Assembly: GCA_964578885.1 (NCBI GenBank)
Contig: CAZOEO010000001.1
Location: forward strand, 1 to 64,000
Length of the DNA: 64,000 nt
DNA from: CAZRHR01 sp964578885
GTDB taxonomy: Bacteria; Bacteroidota; Bacteroidia; CAIKAF01
Direction of reading: 5' to 3'
Within the stretch, counting starts at the first letter, position 1. Every line of letters begins with the position of its first letter. Positions 35,890 through 43,569 of this stretch are shown piece after piece. The position numbers were made by a program, and so were the translations under genes. The notes beneath the pieces were generated by a model. The model did no database searches. It was not told the DNA's origin and saw nothing but the letters and a program-made list of their open reading frames with translations.

Positions 35890-38454
35890 TTGAAGGCTTC
35901 ATTTCGCATATCCTTCGCAGGAATCTTTCTCCTTTCCCTGCTCGCCCTTTCCTGTTCGAACAGGAAAAATACGGGAATGAGTCGCTTTTGGCATCGCCTA
36001 AATACCAGATTCAACGGACACTTTAACGGAAAGGAAGCGTTAAAGGAAGGGATGCTTCAGCTATCCCAAACCAAAAAAGAAAATTACAACCGTATCCTAC
36101 CCGTCTTCGATTATGGCGCACCAGATGGCTGGGGTCCCATGCTTCCGATGGCCGAACGTGCCATTGAGAAAGGTGCGAAAATGATTCGGAAACATTCTAT
36201 GCTCATCAACGGCAAACAGCATAACAGCTGGATTGACGATTGTTATCTGATCATGGGCAAAGGAAATTATTTTAAGCGCGATGTTTTTCTCGCTTCCGGA
36301 CAACTCCGGTACGTGGCCCGTGAGTCGGAAAAAGAGGTCACCCGGCAGGAAGCGGCATTCTGGCTCTTTAAATTATATGTGGTAGCAGGAGAATTTGCCG
36401 ACGCCTCCACAGCCATGCGACAAGTGAATTTGTCTACCCTGCATAAAAAGCTTCAACCTGAATTTCATGCTGTTACAGCTGAATATTTTATCCGGCAAAA
36501 AAGATACGAAGAAGCCATCGACCCGCTGAAGAAGGCTTTGGAAACCACCAGAAAAAAAAGAATGAAGGCAAGATATGCCTTTATTTTAGGCCAATTGTAC
36601 GAAACCCTCGAACAGAAACAAGACGCTTACGCACAGTATAAAACGGTGCTGGAATACAAGCCTGTTTACGAAATGGAGTTCCAAACCAGGATGAAGCTGG
36701 CGCGCTCCGCGGAAAATGCCGATGTTGGCTCCTTGCGAAAGCAGTTTCGGAAAATGCTTCGGGACGAGAAAAACATCGACTATCTAGATCAGATTTATTA
36801 CGCCCTGGCATTGCTGGATTTAAGTGAAGGAAAGCGAAAAGCGGCAATGGCCAATTTGGAATTATCGGCCCGTACCAACAAGGACAACAAAGACCAAAAG
36901 GCCCTTACGTTTCAAAAAATGGCAGAGTTGAATCTTGAGGATGAAAAGTATGAGTTGGCACAAGCTTACTATGATACCACCGCCCAGGATTTATCAAAAG
37001 ATTTTCCGGATTATGATCAGGTGATTCGTCTGAGGGACAACCTCACTGCCGTGGTGGACCAAATTCGGATTTTGCGCCTGAACGATAGTTTGGTGATGTT
37101 GGCAGCCATGGATACCGCCGCACTTCGCGCTAAGTTCACCGCTTATGTAGAAGATTTGAAAGCGGCAGATCAACGTGCAGAAGAAGCCGCGTTGAACGCT
37201 CCTCCGGGCAGCATCAGCCCCGAAAGCAAAGGCGCCTGGTATTGGGTGAATGAACAAGCCCGCACCCTTGGACGTGCGGAATTTAAAAAAGTATGGGGCG
37301 ACAGACCCAATGAAGATCATTGGCGGCGTTCTAAAAAAGCCAGTGCAGGCGGAACGGATGCACCGGAAGCGGCGGTGGATTCTGCCAAAGCCAATCCTCG
37401 ATACGATGTGAACCGATACCTAAAGGACGTGCCAACGAGCCCGGAGGCGGTGGCGCAGTGTAAGAAGAAGGCAGAGGATGCTCTTTATGCGCTGGGAATC
37501 ATTTATCGGGATAAAATCAAAAACCTGAAACGCTCTAATGAGGCCTTTTTGGCCCTGGAACAGAGAAACACTAAATCTGAACATTTTCCGTTGGCTTATT
37601 ATCAGTTGTACTTGAACTACAACGCGTTGAAAGATGAGGCCCAGGCGAAAAAGTATCGAGATAAAATCATTGCAGAGTTTCCTCAAAGTGATTATGCCCA
37701 GATGCTTTCAGATCCGGGATTTTTACGCAGGAAGGAAGACGCCGCGAACAAGGCCGTTCCGGCTTACAGAGAGGCTTATGCCCAGTATGAAGCCCGCCGT
37801 TTTCAGGATGCCCGAATCCTGGCTTCGGCTGGCCTGAGAGATTATCCGGAAAGTCCTTTGGCACATCGCTTTGCACTTTTGGAAGCGTTGGCGGTAAAGG
37901 AGACCGATTCGATACCTGTTTTTAAAGAGAAACTCAAGGCGGTGGCTTCCAGGTATGCTACGTCTGAAAGTGGAGAAACAGCCCGCCGATTACTCGCACT
38001 TTTGGGCGAAAAGGTAGAAACGCCTGTGGCAGAGGTGGCTGCGCCCAAAGACAGTACGTCTAAGGAGCCCCCAAAACCGAAAAAGGAGTATCCTTATAAA
38101 TTCGATGAAAAGGCAGAGCACATGGTGATGCTGATTGTCTTTGATGCCGTGTATAATCCGGAAAAACTGAAAGGGTTTATTGGGAATTTCAACGAAGTAA
38201 GCTATGCTTCGAACCGTTTGACGGTGTCGAATACATTGCTTGGAAACAAACTTCAAATGCTGAATATTCGCAGATTCACCACGGCGAAAGATGCCATGGT
38301 GTACATTCAGGCGTTGCAGGGGGCGGGCCTAAAAGACCAAACAGCGGGAGTTACGGTAAAATCATTTGCGATTTCTCTTACGAATCTGGCGTTGGTTTTC
38401 AAAGACAAGAACGTCGAGTTGTACGAGGAATGGTATAAAGAAAACTACAAATAG
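35890..38454 (+). CDS. porW: T9SS periplasmic lipoprotein PorW/SprE
   Basis: 854 residues from a TTG at 35890, the only start that gives the lipoprotein signal (FLLSLLALSC, Cys about 22, then S-N-R-K-N-T-G). The conserved N-terminal block SRFWHRLNTRFNGHFNGKEALKEGM is typical of PorW/SprE. The middle is a chain of tetratricopeptide-like helical repeats (about 130-400 and 500-700), and the C-terminal ~100 residues form a separate domain (VMLIVFDAVYNPEKLKGFIGNFN...). PorW links the T9SS ring and the outer-membrane translocon in the periplasm and is needed for secretion and gliding in studied species. A TAAATTCG box at 35875-35882 may be its promoter. Confidence 0.88.
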   Translation: MKASFRISFAGIFLLSLLALSCSNRKNTGMSRFWHRLNTRFNGHFNGKEALKEGMLQLSQTKKENYNRILPVFDYGAPDGWGPMLPMAERAIEKGAKMIRKHSMLINGKQHNSWIDDCYLIMGKGNYFKRDVFLASGQLRYVARESEKEVTRQEAAFWLFKLYVVAGEFADASTAMRQVNLSTLHKKLQPEFHAVTAEYFIRQKRYEEAIDPLKKALETTRKKRMKARYAFILGQLYETLEQKQDAYAQYKTVLEYKPVYEMEFQTRMKLARSAENADVGSLRKQFRKMLRDEKNIDYLDQIYYALALLDLSEGKRKAAMANLELSARTNKDNKDQKALTFQKMAELNLEDEKYELAQAYYDTTAQDLSKDFPDYDQVIRLRDNLTAVVDQIRILRLNDSLVMLAAMDTAALRAKFTAYVEDLKAADQRAEEAALNAPPGSISPESKGAWYWVNEQARTLGRAEFKKVWGDRPNEDHWRRSKKASAGGTDAPEAAVDSAKANPRYDVNRYLKDVPTSPEAVAQCKKKAEDALYALGIIYRDKIKNLKRSNEAFLALEQRNTKSEHFPLAYYQLYLNYNALKDEAQAKKYRDKIIAEFPQSDYAQMLSDPGFLRRKEDAANKAVPAYREAYAQYEARRFQDARILASAGLRDYPESPLAHRFALLEALAVKETDSIPVFKEKLKAVASRYATSESGETARRLLALLGEKVETPVAEVAAPKDSTSKEPPKPKKEYPYKFDEKAEHMVMLIVFDAVYNPEKLKGFIGNFNEVSYASNRLTVSNTLLGNKLQMLNIRRFTTAKDAMVYIQALQGAGLKDQTAGVTVKSFAISLTNLALVFKDKNVELYEEWYKENYK

Positions 38455-38460
38455 TTTATT

Positions 38461-38610
38461 TCCTGTGGTTTGCGGCAGGGGGCGGTGCGGAAAGCCCGGA
38501 GCGCAGCGAGGACTTGGAGGGAGCACCCGGTGCCGCTTTCTTGTTATCGATGATTTCAAAGGATTCAGGGTGCCAAAGACCGCAAGTTTGAAGGGAATCG
38601 CGGCAGCCGC
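38461..38610 (-). repeat. Dispersed intergenic repeat element, copy A
   Basis: Read on the minus strand, this spacer contains GCGGCACCGGGTG (38536-38524), 22 bases further AGTCCTCGCTGC (38514-38503), then a CGGGCT block and CCCCCTG-x-CGCAAAC. The same words at the same spacing occur on the plus strand at 56826-56897 (copy B). Weaker similarity extends about 75 bases upstream of the core. The element fills the space between porW and the convergent ABC gene and is GC-rich compared with its flanks. Confidence 0.75.
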
Positions 38611-38619
38611 TCAAAAAAA

Positions 38620-40266
38620 TCAAGGTAAAATCCCGTCGATGAGTGTTTGGGTATAGGGATGTTTGGGTTGGCTAAAAAGTTCGTTGGGTTTTCCTTCTTC
38701 CACAATACTGCCGTGTTGCATCACTAAGACTCTGTCGCATAGATATTTGACTACTCCAAGGTCGTGCGAAATGAATAAGATGCTGAGGTTAAATTTTTCG
38801 CGGAGATCCAAAAGGACGTTCAGGATTTGGGCTTGAATGGAGACGTCCAGGGCTGCTACGGACTCGTCGCAAACGAGAATTTGTGGGGAAAGTCCCAAAG
38901 CGCGTGCGATTCCGATGCGTTGGCGCTGGCCTCCGCTGAATTGATGGGGCAATCGGGGGTACATATCCGGCGACAATCCGACTTGTTCCATGAGTTCGAG
39001 GGCCGCTTTTTTGCATGCCGTGCGGGTTGGATGAATTTTATGCACCCACATGGGTTCGGCAATGGCTTCTCCAACAGATAAATATGGATTTAGTGAGGCG
39101 AAAGGATCCTGAAAAATCAATTGAAAATGTGGCCTCATCTTGCGAAGTGCATTTCCTTGTAAGGCGTGGAGTGCTTGTCCTTTAAAATAAATTTCGCCGG
39201 ATGTGTTGGGTTGAAGACGTAGCAAAGCTCTTCCGAGCGTAGATTTTCCGGAACCGGATTCGCCGACGAGGCCCAGGATTTCGCCTTCATAAAGTTGTAT
39301 ATCTGCTTGTTTTACAGCTACAAATGATGTGGGCTTTTTCCAGAAAGAGGTTTTTCGTCCGGGATAGGTGACGGAGATTTGTTTGCCTTCCAGCAATATA
39401 TTTTTAGGTTGAAAGCTGGGTCGTTCGGTGGTGAACATGTCTTTTTCCAGGGTTCCTGCCATGACGTCTTCTACTGTTGGAAGGCGCATTGGCCTGGCGT
39501 TTCGTGGCGGACGGCAAGCCATGAGTCCCTGCGTATAGGCGTGTTTTGGTTGGGTTAGGATTTCCGCAGCGGGTCCTTGTTCCATGATTTCTCCTTGACG
39601 CATGACCACGACATAATCGGCCATTTTGCGCACCACACCTAAATCGTGTGTAATGAATATCATGGCCATATGGTGCTCCCTCGCCAGTTTTTGTAAAAGG
39701 TCAAGGATGTGGTGTTGAACAGTCACGTCCAGGGCGGTGGTGGGTTCGTCGGCAATGAGAATATCCGGTTGGTTCGACATGGCCATGGCGATCATGACCC
39801 TTTGTTTTTGTCCGCCGGAAAGTTGATGTGGGTAGGCGTGATAGATTTTGTCTGGTTGCGGAAGTTCCACCGATTGAAAGAGTTCGATGGTTTTGATTTT
39901 GGCCTGTTGTCTGGATATTTTCTGGTGAACCAAGATGGCTTCCTGCACTTGTTTTCCCACAGACATCACGGGATTCAGGGAGGTCATGGGTTCTTGAAAA
40001 ATCATGGCGATTCGTTTTCCGCGGAGGGCACGGAGCTGTTTTTCAGGAAGTCCAATCAGGTTACCTGTTCCGTCAAGATGGGCGGTTCCTGTAGCTTGTG
40101 CCTGCGTTAACCCCATGAGAGACAGGCAGGTCAAAGATTTTCCGGAGCCAGATTCGCCGACGAGGGCCAGGGTTTGTCCGGAGAAAACGGAAAAATTCAG
40201 ATTGCGCACCACTTGGGTGGCACCGAAATGCAAATGCAGGTGTTCTACGCGGAGCAGGGGTTGCAT
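38620..40266 (-). CDS. Fused oligopeptide-type ABC transporter ATPase (DppD-DppF)
   Basis: 548 residues from the ATG at 40266. Two full ATP-binding cassettes of the dipeptide/nickel family: first with GESGSGKS (about 37) and LSGGQKQRVMIAMAMS, second with GESGSGKS (about 335) and FSGGQRQRIGIARAL; each has a Walker B (ILIADEPTTALD, ILVCDESVAALD) and switch His (FITHDLG, FISHDLG). Both cassettes look active. Such fused ATPases energise peptide import together with two permeases and a binding protein, none of which is encoded here. The start overlaps the stop of the upstream lipoprotein gene by one base, so that lipoprotein may belong to the system. Confidence 0.92.
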   Translation of the reverse strand: MQPLLRVEHLHLHFGATQVVRNLNFSVFSGQTLALVGESGSGKSLTCLSLMGLTQAQATGTAHLDGTGNLIGLPEKQLRALRGKRIAMIFQEPMTSLNPVMSVGKQVQEAILVHQKISRQQAKIKTIELFQSVELPQPDKIYHAYPHQLSGGQKQRVMIAMAMSNQPDILIADEPTTALDVTVQHHILDLLQKLAREHHMAMIFITHDLGVVRKMADYVVVMRQGEIMEQGPAAEILTQPKHAYTQGLMACRPPRNARPMRLPTVEDVMAGTLEKDMFTTERPSFQPKNILLEGKQISVTYPGRKTSFWKKPTSFVAVKQADIQLYEGEILGLVGESGSGKSTLGRALLRLQPNTSGEIYFKGQALHALQGNALRKMRPHFQLIFQDPFASLNPYLSVGEAIAEPMWVHKIHPTRTACKKAALELMEQVGLSPDMYPRLPHQFSGGQRQRIGIARALGLSPQILVCDESVAALDVSIQAQILNVLLDLREKFNLSILFISHDLGVVKYLCDRVLVMQHGSIVEEGKPNELFSQPKHPYTQTLIDGILP

Positions 40267-40781
40267 CAGATGGCTGGAGAAACGGATTCTGGGAAACGTT
40301 TTTCTGTATAAACCCAAATGCGCACAGCGGATGATTCATACAAAGATGTTTCATCGTAGATTTCAACCTTGATGCCGCTGGTGTCTGTGCAAGTGAGCGC
40401 GCCTTTGCTTTCGATGCAAGGGGATTGATTTTTTTCTTCGTAATAGGTGCGGAACAGATTTGCCAGGGCTTCTCCTTGTTCTGGTTTTCCAATGAAGATG
40501 GAAGCGTGTATCTCTGCAAGTGTCATGTTTTCAAAGACATAGTTCACCTGACAGTATTCGGAATCCGAGACATGAATTTTGTATTGAAGGGCGGTCGAGT
40601 CCATGAACAAACGATTTTCGGTGGGTTCGTTCTGGAGAATGGCTTCGTATGAATCGCCCGGACTGAAACCGCGAAAATGTCCAGGTCGTTCTGTCATGAT
40701 GAGGTCGAATTCTTTTTTCAAAGGACTGCCGCAGGCCATGAGCCATAGCATGCCGAAAACAATTCCAAGAAGTCGCTGCAT
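40266..40781 (-). CDS. Lipoprotein coupled to the ABC ATPase gene, function unknown
   Basis: 171 residues. Lipoprotein signal with lipobox L-M-A-C (Cys about 17). The mature domain of ~150 residues is mixed alpha/beta with D-S-E-Y-C-Q-V-N-Y-V-F and a single C-I-E-S-K-G-A-L-T-C pair that may form a disulphide; the end is rich in strands (VRIWVYTEKR). It is not a peptide-binding protein (too short). It is read from a strong promoter at 40828-40798 and overlaps the ABC gene by one base. I do not recognise the family. Confidence 0.72.
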   Translation of the reverse strand: MQRLLGIVFGMLWLMACGSPLKKEFDLIMTERPGHFRGFSPGDSYEAILQNEPTENRLFMDSTALQYKIHVSDSEYCQVNYVFENMTLAEIHASIFIGKPEQGEALANLFRTYYEEKNQSPCIESKGALTCTDTSGIKVEIYDETSLYESSAVRIWVYTEKRFPESVSPAI

Positions 40782-40797
40782 GATACAAGGTTTAGCG

Positions 40798-40828
40798 CAA
40801 AGGTAGGGGAACTTGGGGATGAATACAA
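40798..40828 (-). promoter_or_regulatory. Bacteroidota-type promoter of the lipoprotein/ABC operon
   Basis: On the minus strand: TTG (40828-40826), 20-bp spacer, perfect TACCTTTG (40805-40798), 16 bases before the ATG at 40781. Confidence 0.68.
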
Positions 40829-40859
40829 CCGGAGATTTGCTGGAGGAATTGGGGATTGT

Positions 40860-40941
40860 TTTAACGCAGAGGTCGTGGAGGGTTTAACGCGGAGGTCGCG
40901 GAGGGTTAAGCGCAGAGGTCGCAAAGTTTTAGTGCAGAGGG
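40860..40941. repeat. 23-bp tandem repeats (about 3.6 units)
   Basis: Units at 40860-40882, 40883-40905, 40906-40926 and a partial one at 40927-40941 share TTTAACGC(A/G)GAGGTCG. The first two differ at only two positions; the later ones are more worn. Repeats of the CGCAGAGG type are known as short intergenic tandem repeats in many unrelated bacteria. It lies between two divergent or tandem minus-strand genes and codes for nothing convincing. Confidence 0.75.
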
Positions 40942-40971
40942 GGAGGAGAGGAGAAATGAATTAACAAATGA

Positions 40972-42120
40972 CTAAGAGCGTGTGATTTTGGTCCAAAGTA
41001 CGGTTTGTTTTTTCCGGATGAAACGCCAGAATCCGAGGGGAAAGGCGAGGTGCATCATCATGAAATAGAAAGGGACATAAAATCCGGGAAGTGGAATTCT
41101 TGCATTTCGGGTGAGCCAGCCTGTGGTGGCGAGTAAGAGAAATCCTCCCCAAGTCCAAGATAGTAAGCGGAGTGCCGGGTTCTCGGAATGGCAAAAGAGA
41201 AGGGCAACAGGTCCGGTCCACACGGCCAAAGGAGCAACGACCCACCGCAACAATCGGTGACTGATAAATTGAAATGATCGCAGGGGATAGGGCCAAGGAG
41301 ACCAAATGTGCATCATTCTTGGAATGGCTTGAAATACGCCAGCGGCAATGCGAATTTTTCGTTCGAATTCACTTTGTAGATCCGGGCTTGGCGCTTCTAT
41401 GGCACAAGCTTCCGAAGCGTAGGCCATCCGTTGTCCGTTTTTTAGGAATTGAACGGACATGGCTAAATCGTCCAGGATGCTGTCTTCCGGGATGGGGGCA
41501 TAGGCGTCGCGGCGGAAAGCCATGAGTTCTCCAGCGGCTCCTGTTAGGGTGTATACTTCTGCTTCCCAGTATTTTACTTTGGATTCATACCGCCAATATA
41601 CCCCTTCATTGGTTTGGGAGGCGTGGCCGAGGGTTTGTACTTTTTTTTCTCCGGATACGGCAGAAATATTTTTCTCCGTAAACCTGCTGGCAAACGAGCG
41701 AAGGACGTTGGGCGTGAGCAGTGTGTTGGCATCCGTGAGTAGGATAAACGGATTTTTTGCCACAGAAAGAGCCCTATGAATTGCCGCAGCTTTTCCTTTT
41801 CGTTCTGGCTGATGAAGTACGTGTACTCTGGGCCCCCAATCGATTAAATGAGCATGGTCTGTGGAGCCATCGGTAATCAGGATAATTTCCACCAGGTGTT
41901 CCGGATAATCGAGCGCAAGGGTATTGGCGATTTTTTCCGGAAGGACGCTTTTTTCATTGTAAGCAGGAATAATGAGGCTAAAAGCGGGCCATGGATTTGG
42001 CGTTGACCATGATTTTTTACCTTTCAGCACGACCAAAAGGCTCATCAACAATGGATAGACCAAATAGGTATAAGCCAAAAAGGAAAGGCTAATCCAGACA
42101 ATAGCACCGGGAATGGACAT
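40972..42120 (-). CDS. Membrane-bound family 2 glycosyltransferase
   Basis: 382 residues from the ATG at 42120, supported by a TACCTTTA box ending 4 nt upstream (an ATG at 42147 is also open). N-terminal membrane helix (about 5-25), then the GT-A domain: SLIIPAYNEKSVLP, ILITDGSTD, GKAAAIHRAL, LLTDANT (nucleotide-sugar/metal site, D-A-N instead of D-x-D) and EDSILDDLAM with the likely catalytic Asp. Three or four C-terminal membrane helices follow (about 270-370). Such enzymes build surface polysaccharides from nucleotide sugars. It starts 55 bases after der on the same strand. Confidence 0.9.
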   Translation of the reverse strand: MSIPGAIVWISLSFLAYTYLVYPLLMSLLVVLKGKKSWSTPNPWPAFSLIIPAYNEKSVLPEKIANTLALDYPEHLVEIILITDGSTDHAHLIDWGPRVHVLHQPERKGKAAAIHRALSVAKNPFILLTDANTLLTPNVLRSFASRFTEKNISAVSGEKKVQTLGHASQTNEGVYWRYESKVKYWEAEVYTLTGAAGELMAFRRDAYAPIPEDSILDDLAMSVQFLKNGQRMAYASEACAIEAPSPDLQSEFERKIRIAAGVFQAIPRMMHIWSPWPYPLRSFQFISHRLLRWVVAPLAVWTGPVALLFCHSENPALRLLSWTWGGFLLLATTGWLTRNARIPLPGFYVPFYFMMMHLAFPLGFWRFIRKKQTVLWTKITRS

Positions 42121-42174
42121 GGGATAAAGGTAAAAACTTACCAGCACCCTCGTAAATCTTTTCCTGGCGAGCGA

Positions 42175-43482
42175 TTATTTTTCGCGGAAGAAAATGGCCA
42201 TTGGGGTACCGGAAAACGAATATTTTTCGCGGATTTTGTTTTCCAGGAACCTACGATACGGATCTTTGATGTACTGAGGTAGGTTACAATAGAAAGCGAA
42301 ACACGGATAGGCGAGGGGCAACATGGTTGCGAACTTAATCCGTATGTATTTGCCTTTGTTGGATGGTGGTGGGTTGGATTCAATGATAGGTAAAATGTAA
42401 TCATTGAATTCCCTGGTTTTGATCCGACGTTGGCGGTTTTCGTAGACTTCTACTGCCGTTTCAAGTGCTTTGTGAATTCTTTGCTTTTGTGGAACGGAGG
42501 TAAAAATAACCGGTACATCTCTGAACGGGGCAATTTTTTCATGGATATCCGCCAAAAAGGCTTCATGGGTTTTATGGTCTTTTTCTACCAGATCCCATTT
42601 ATTTACAAGAATAACAATGCCTTTATGATTTTTTTCCGCGAGGTGAAACAGGTTCAGGTCCTGAGATTCGAATCCCTGCGTGGCATCGATCATAAGAAGA
42701 ACCACATCGGCAGATTCGATGGTTCGGATGGAACGCAATACGGAATAAAATTCGAGGTCTTCTTTCACCTTTCCTTTTTTCCGGACACCAGCGGTATCAA
42801 TGAGGTAAAAATCGAAGCCAAACGCTTTGTATCGCACGTAAATGGCGTCTCTGGTGGTGCCAGCGACCGGCGTAACAATGTTTCTTTCGGTTCCTAAGAA
42901 AGCGTTGGTAATGGAGCTTTTTCCCACGTTGGGACGTCCTACAATGGCAATTTTAGGAAGGTTTTCTTCTTCTACATCTGGTTTGGCGGGGCCGAGTAAT
43001 TCGATAATGCGGTCGAGGAGATCGCCGGTTCCGGACCCGGAAATAGAAGAAAGAGCAAACACTTCTCCGATGCCAAAGGCGTAAAAATCTTGCGCCTGAG
43101 AAATAAGGTCGAAGTTATCTACTTTATTGGCGACCACGAGGGTTGGTTTTCCTGCGCGTCGCAGTAAATCTGCCACGGTTTCGTCCAAAAGGGTAATGCC
43201 GGTGATGGTATCTACCACAAAAAGAACCACGTCCGCTTCATCGATAGCGAGGCTCACTTGTTTTCTAATTTCGGCTTCAAACATATCGTCTGAGCCATGG
43301 ACATAGCCGCCGGTGTCTATAACAGACATTTCACGGCCACCCCATTCGATTTTACCGTAGTGGCGATCGCGGGTTACGCCGCTGAATTCATCTACAATGG
43401 CGTCGCGTGTGCCGGTTAATCGGTTAAAGAGGGTAGATTTTCCCACATTGGGTCTACCCACAATAGCAATCATATTCCCCAT
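42175..43482 (-). CDS. der: Ribosome-assembly GTPase Der
   Basis: 435 residues, two tandem GTPase domains and a C-terminal KH-like domain. Domain 1: GRPNVGKSTLFNRL near residue 8, DTGG, N-K-V-D. Domain 2: GRPNVGKSSITNAF near residue 180, DTAGV, N-K-W-D. The KH-like domain ends in RRFLENKIREKYSFSGTPMAIFFREK. Der (EngA) is essential for 50S subunit maturation. A TATTTTTG box at 43500-43493 is the likely promoter. Confidence 0.97.
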   Translation of the reverse strand: MGNMIAIVGRPNVGKSTLFNRLTGTRDAIVDEFSGVTRDRHYGKIEWGGREMSVIDTGGYVHGSDDMFEAEIRKQVSLAIDEADVVLFVVDTITGITLLDETVADLLRRAGKPTLVVANKVDNFDLISQAQDFYAFGIGEVFALSSISGSGTGDLLDRIIELLGPAKPDVEEENLPKIAIVGRPNVGKSSITNAFLGTERNIVTPVAGTTRDAIYVRYKAFGFDFYLIDTAGVRKKGKVKEDLEFYSVLRSIRTIESADVVLLMIDATQGFESQDLNLFHLAEKNHKGIVILVNKWDLVEKDHKTHEAFLADIHEKIAPFRDVPVIFTSVPQKQRIHKALETAVEVYENRQRRIKTREFNDYILPIIESNPPPSNKGKYIRIKFATMLPLAYPCFAFYCNLPQYIKDPYRRFLENKIREKYSFSGTPMAIFFREK

Positions 43483-43515
43483 AATACAGGTGCAAAAATA
43501 AGGGTCTAATAGAAA

Positions 43516-43555
43516 ATCCGGCCTTTACCAGAAGATTTCCTGATGAAGGCCGGAT
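43516..43555 (-). terminator. Terminator hairpin after the DEAD-box helicase gene
   Basis: A perfect 10-bp inverted repeat ATCCGGCCTT / AAGGCCGGAT (43516-43525 and 43546-43555) with a 20-nt loop. Read on the minus strand it follows the helicase stop by 15 bases and is followed by ATTTTCTATT, a weak T tract. The large loop makes it less typical. Confidence 0.55.
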
Positions 43556-43569
43556 AAAGATGGGGTTAG

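Noticed and set aside
38366..38656. Overlapping frames across the spacer after porW
   Set aside because: They result from the GC-rich dispersed repeat, which stays open in several frames; no protein family.
40860..40941. CRISPR array
   Set aside because: Units are adjacent without spacers, so it is a tandem repeat.
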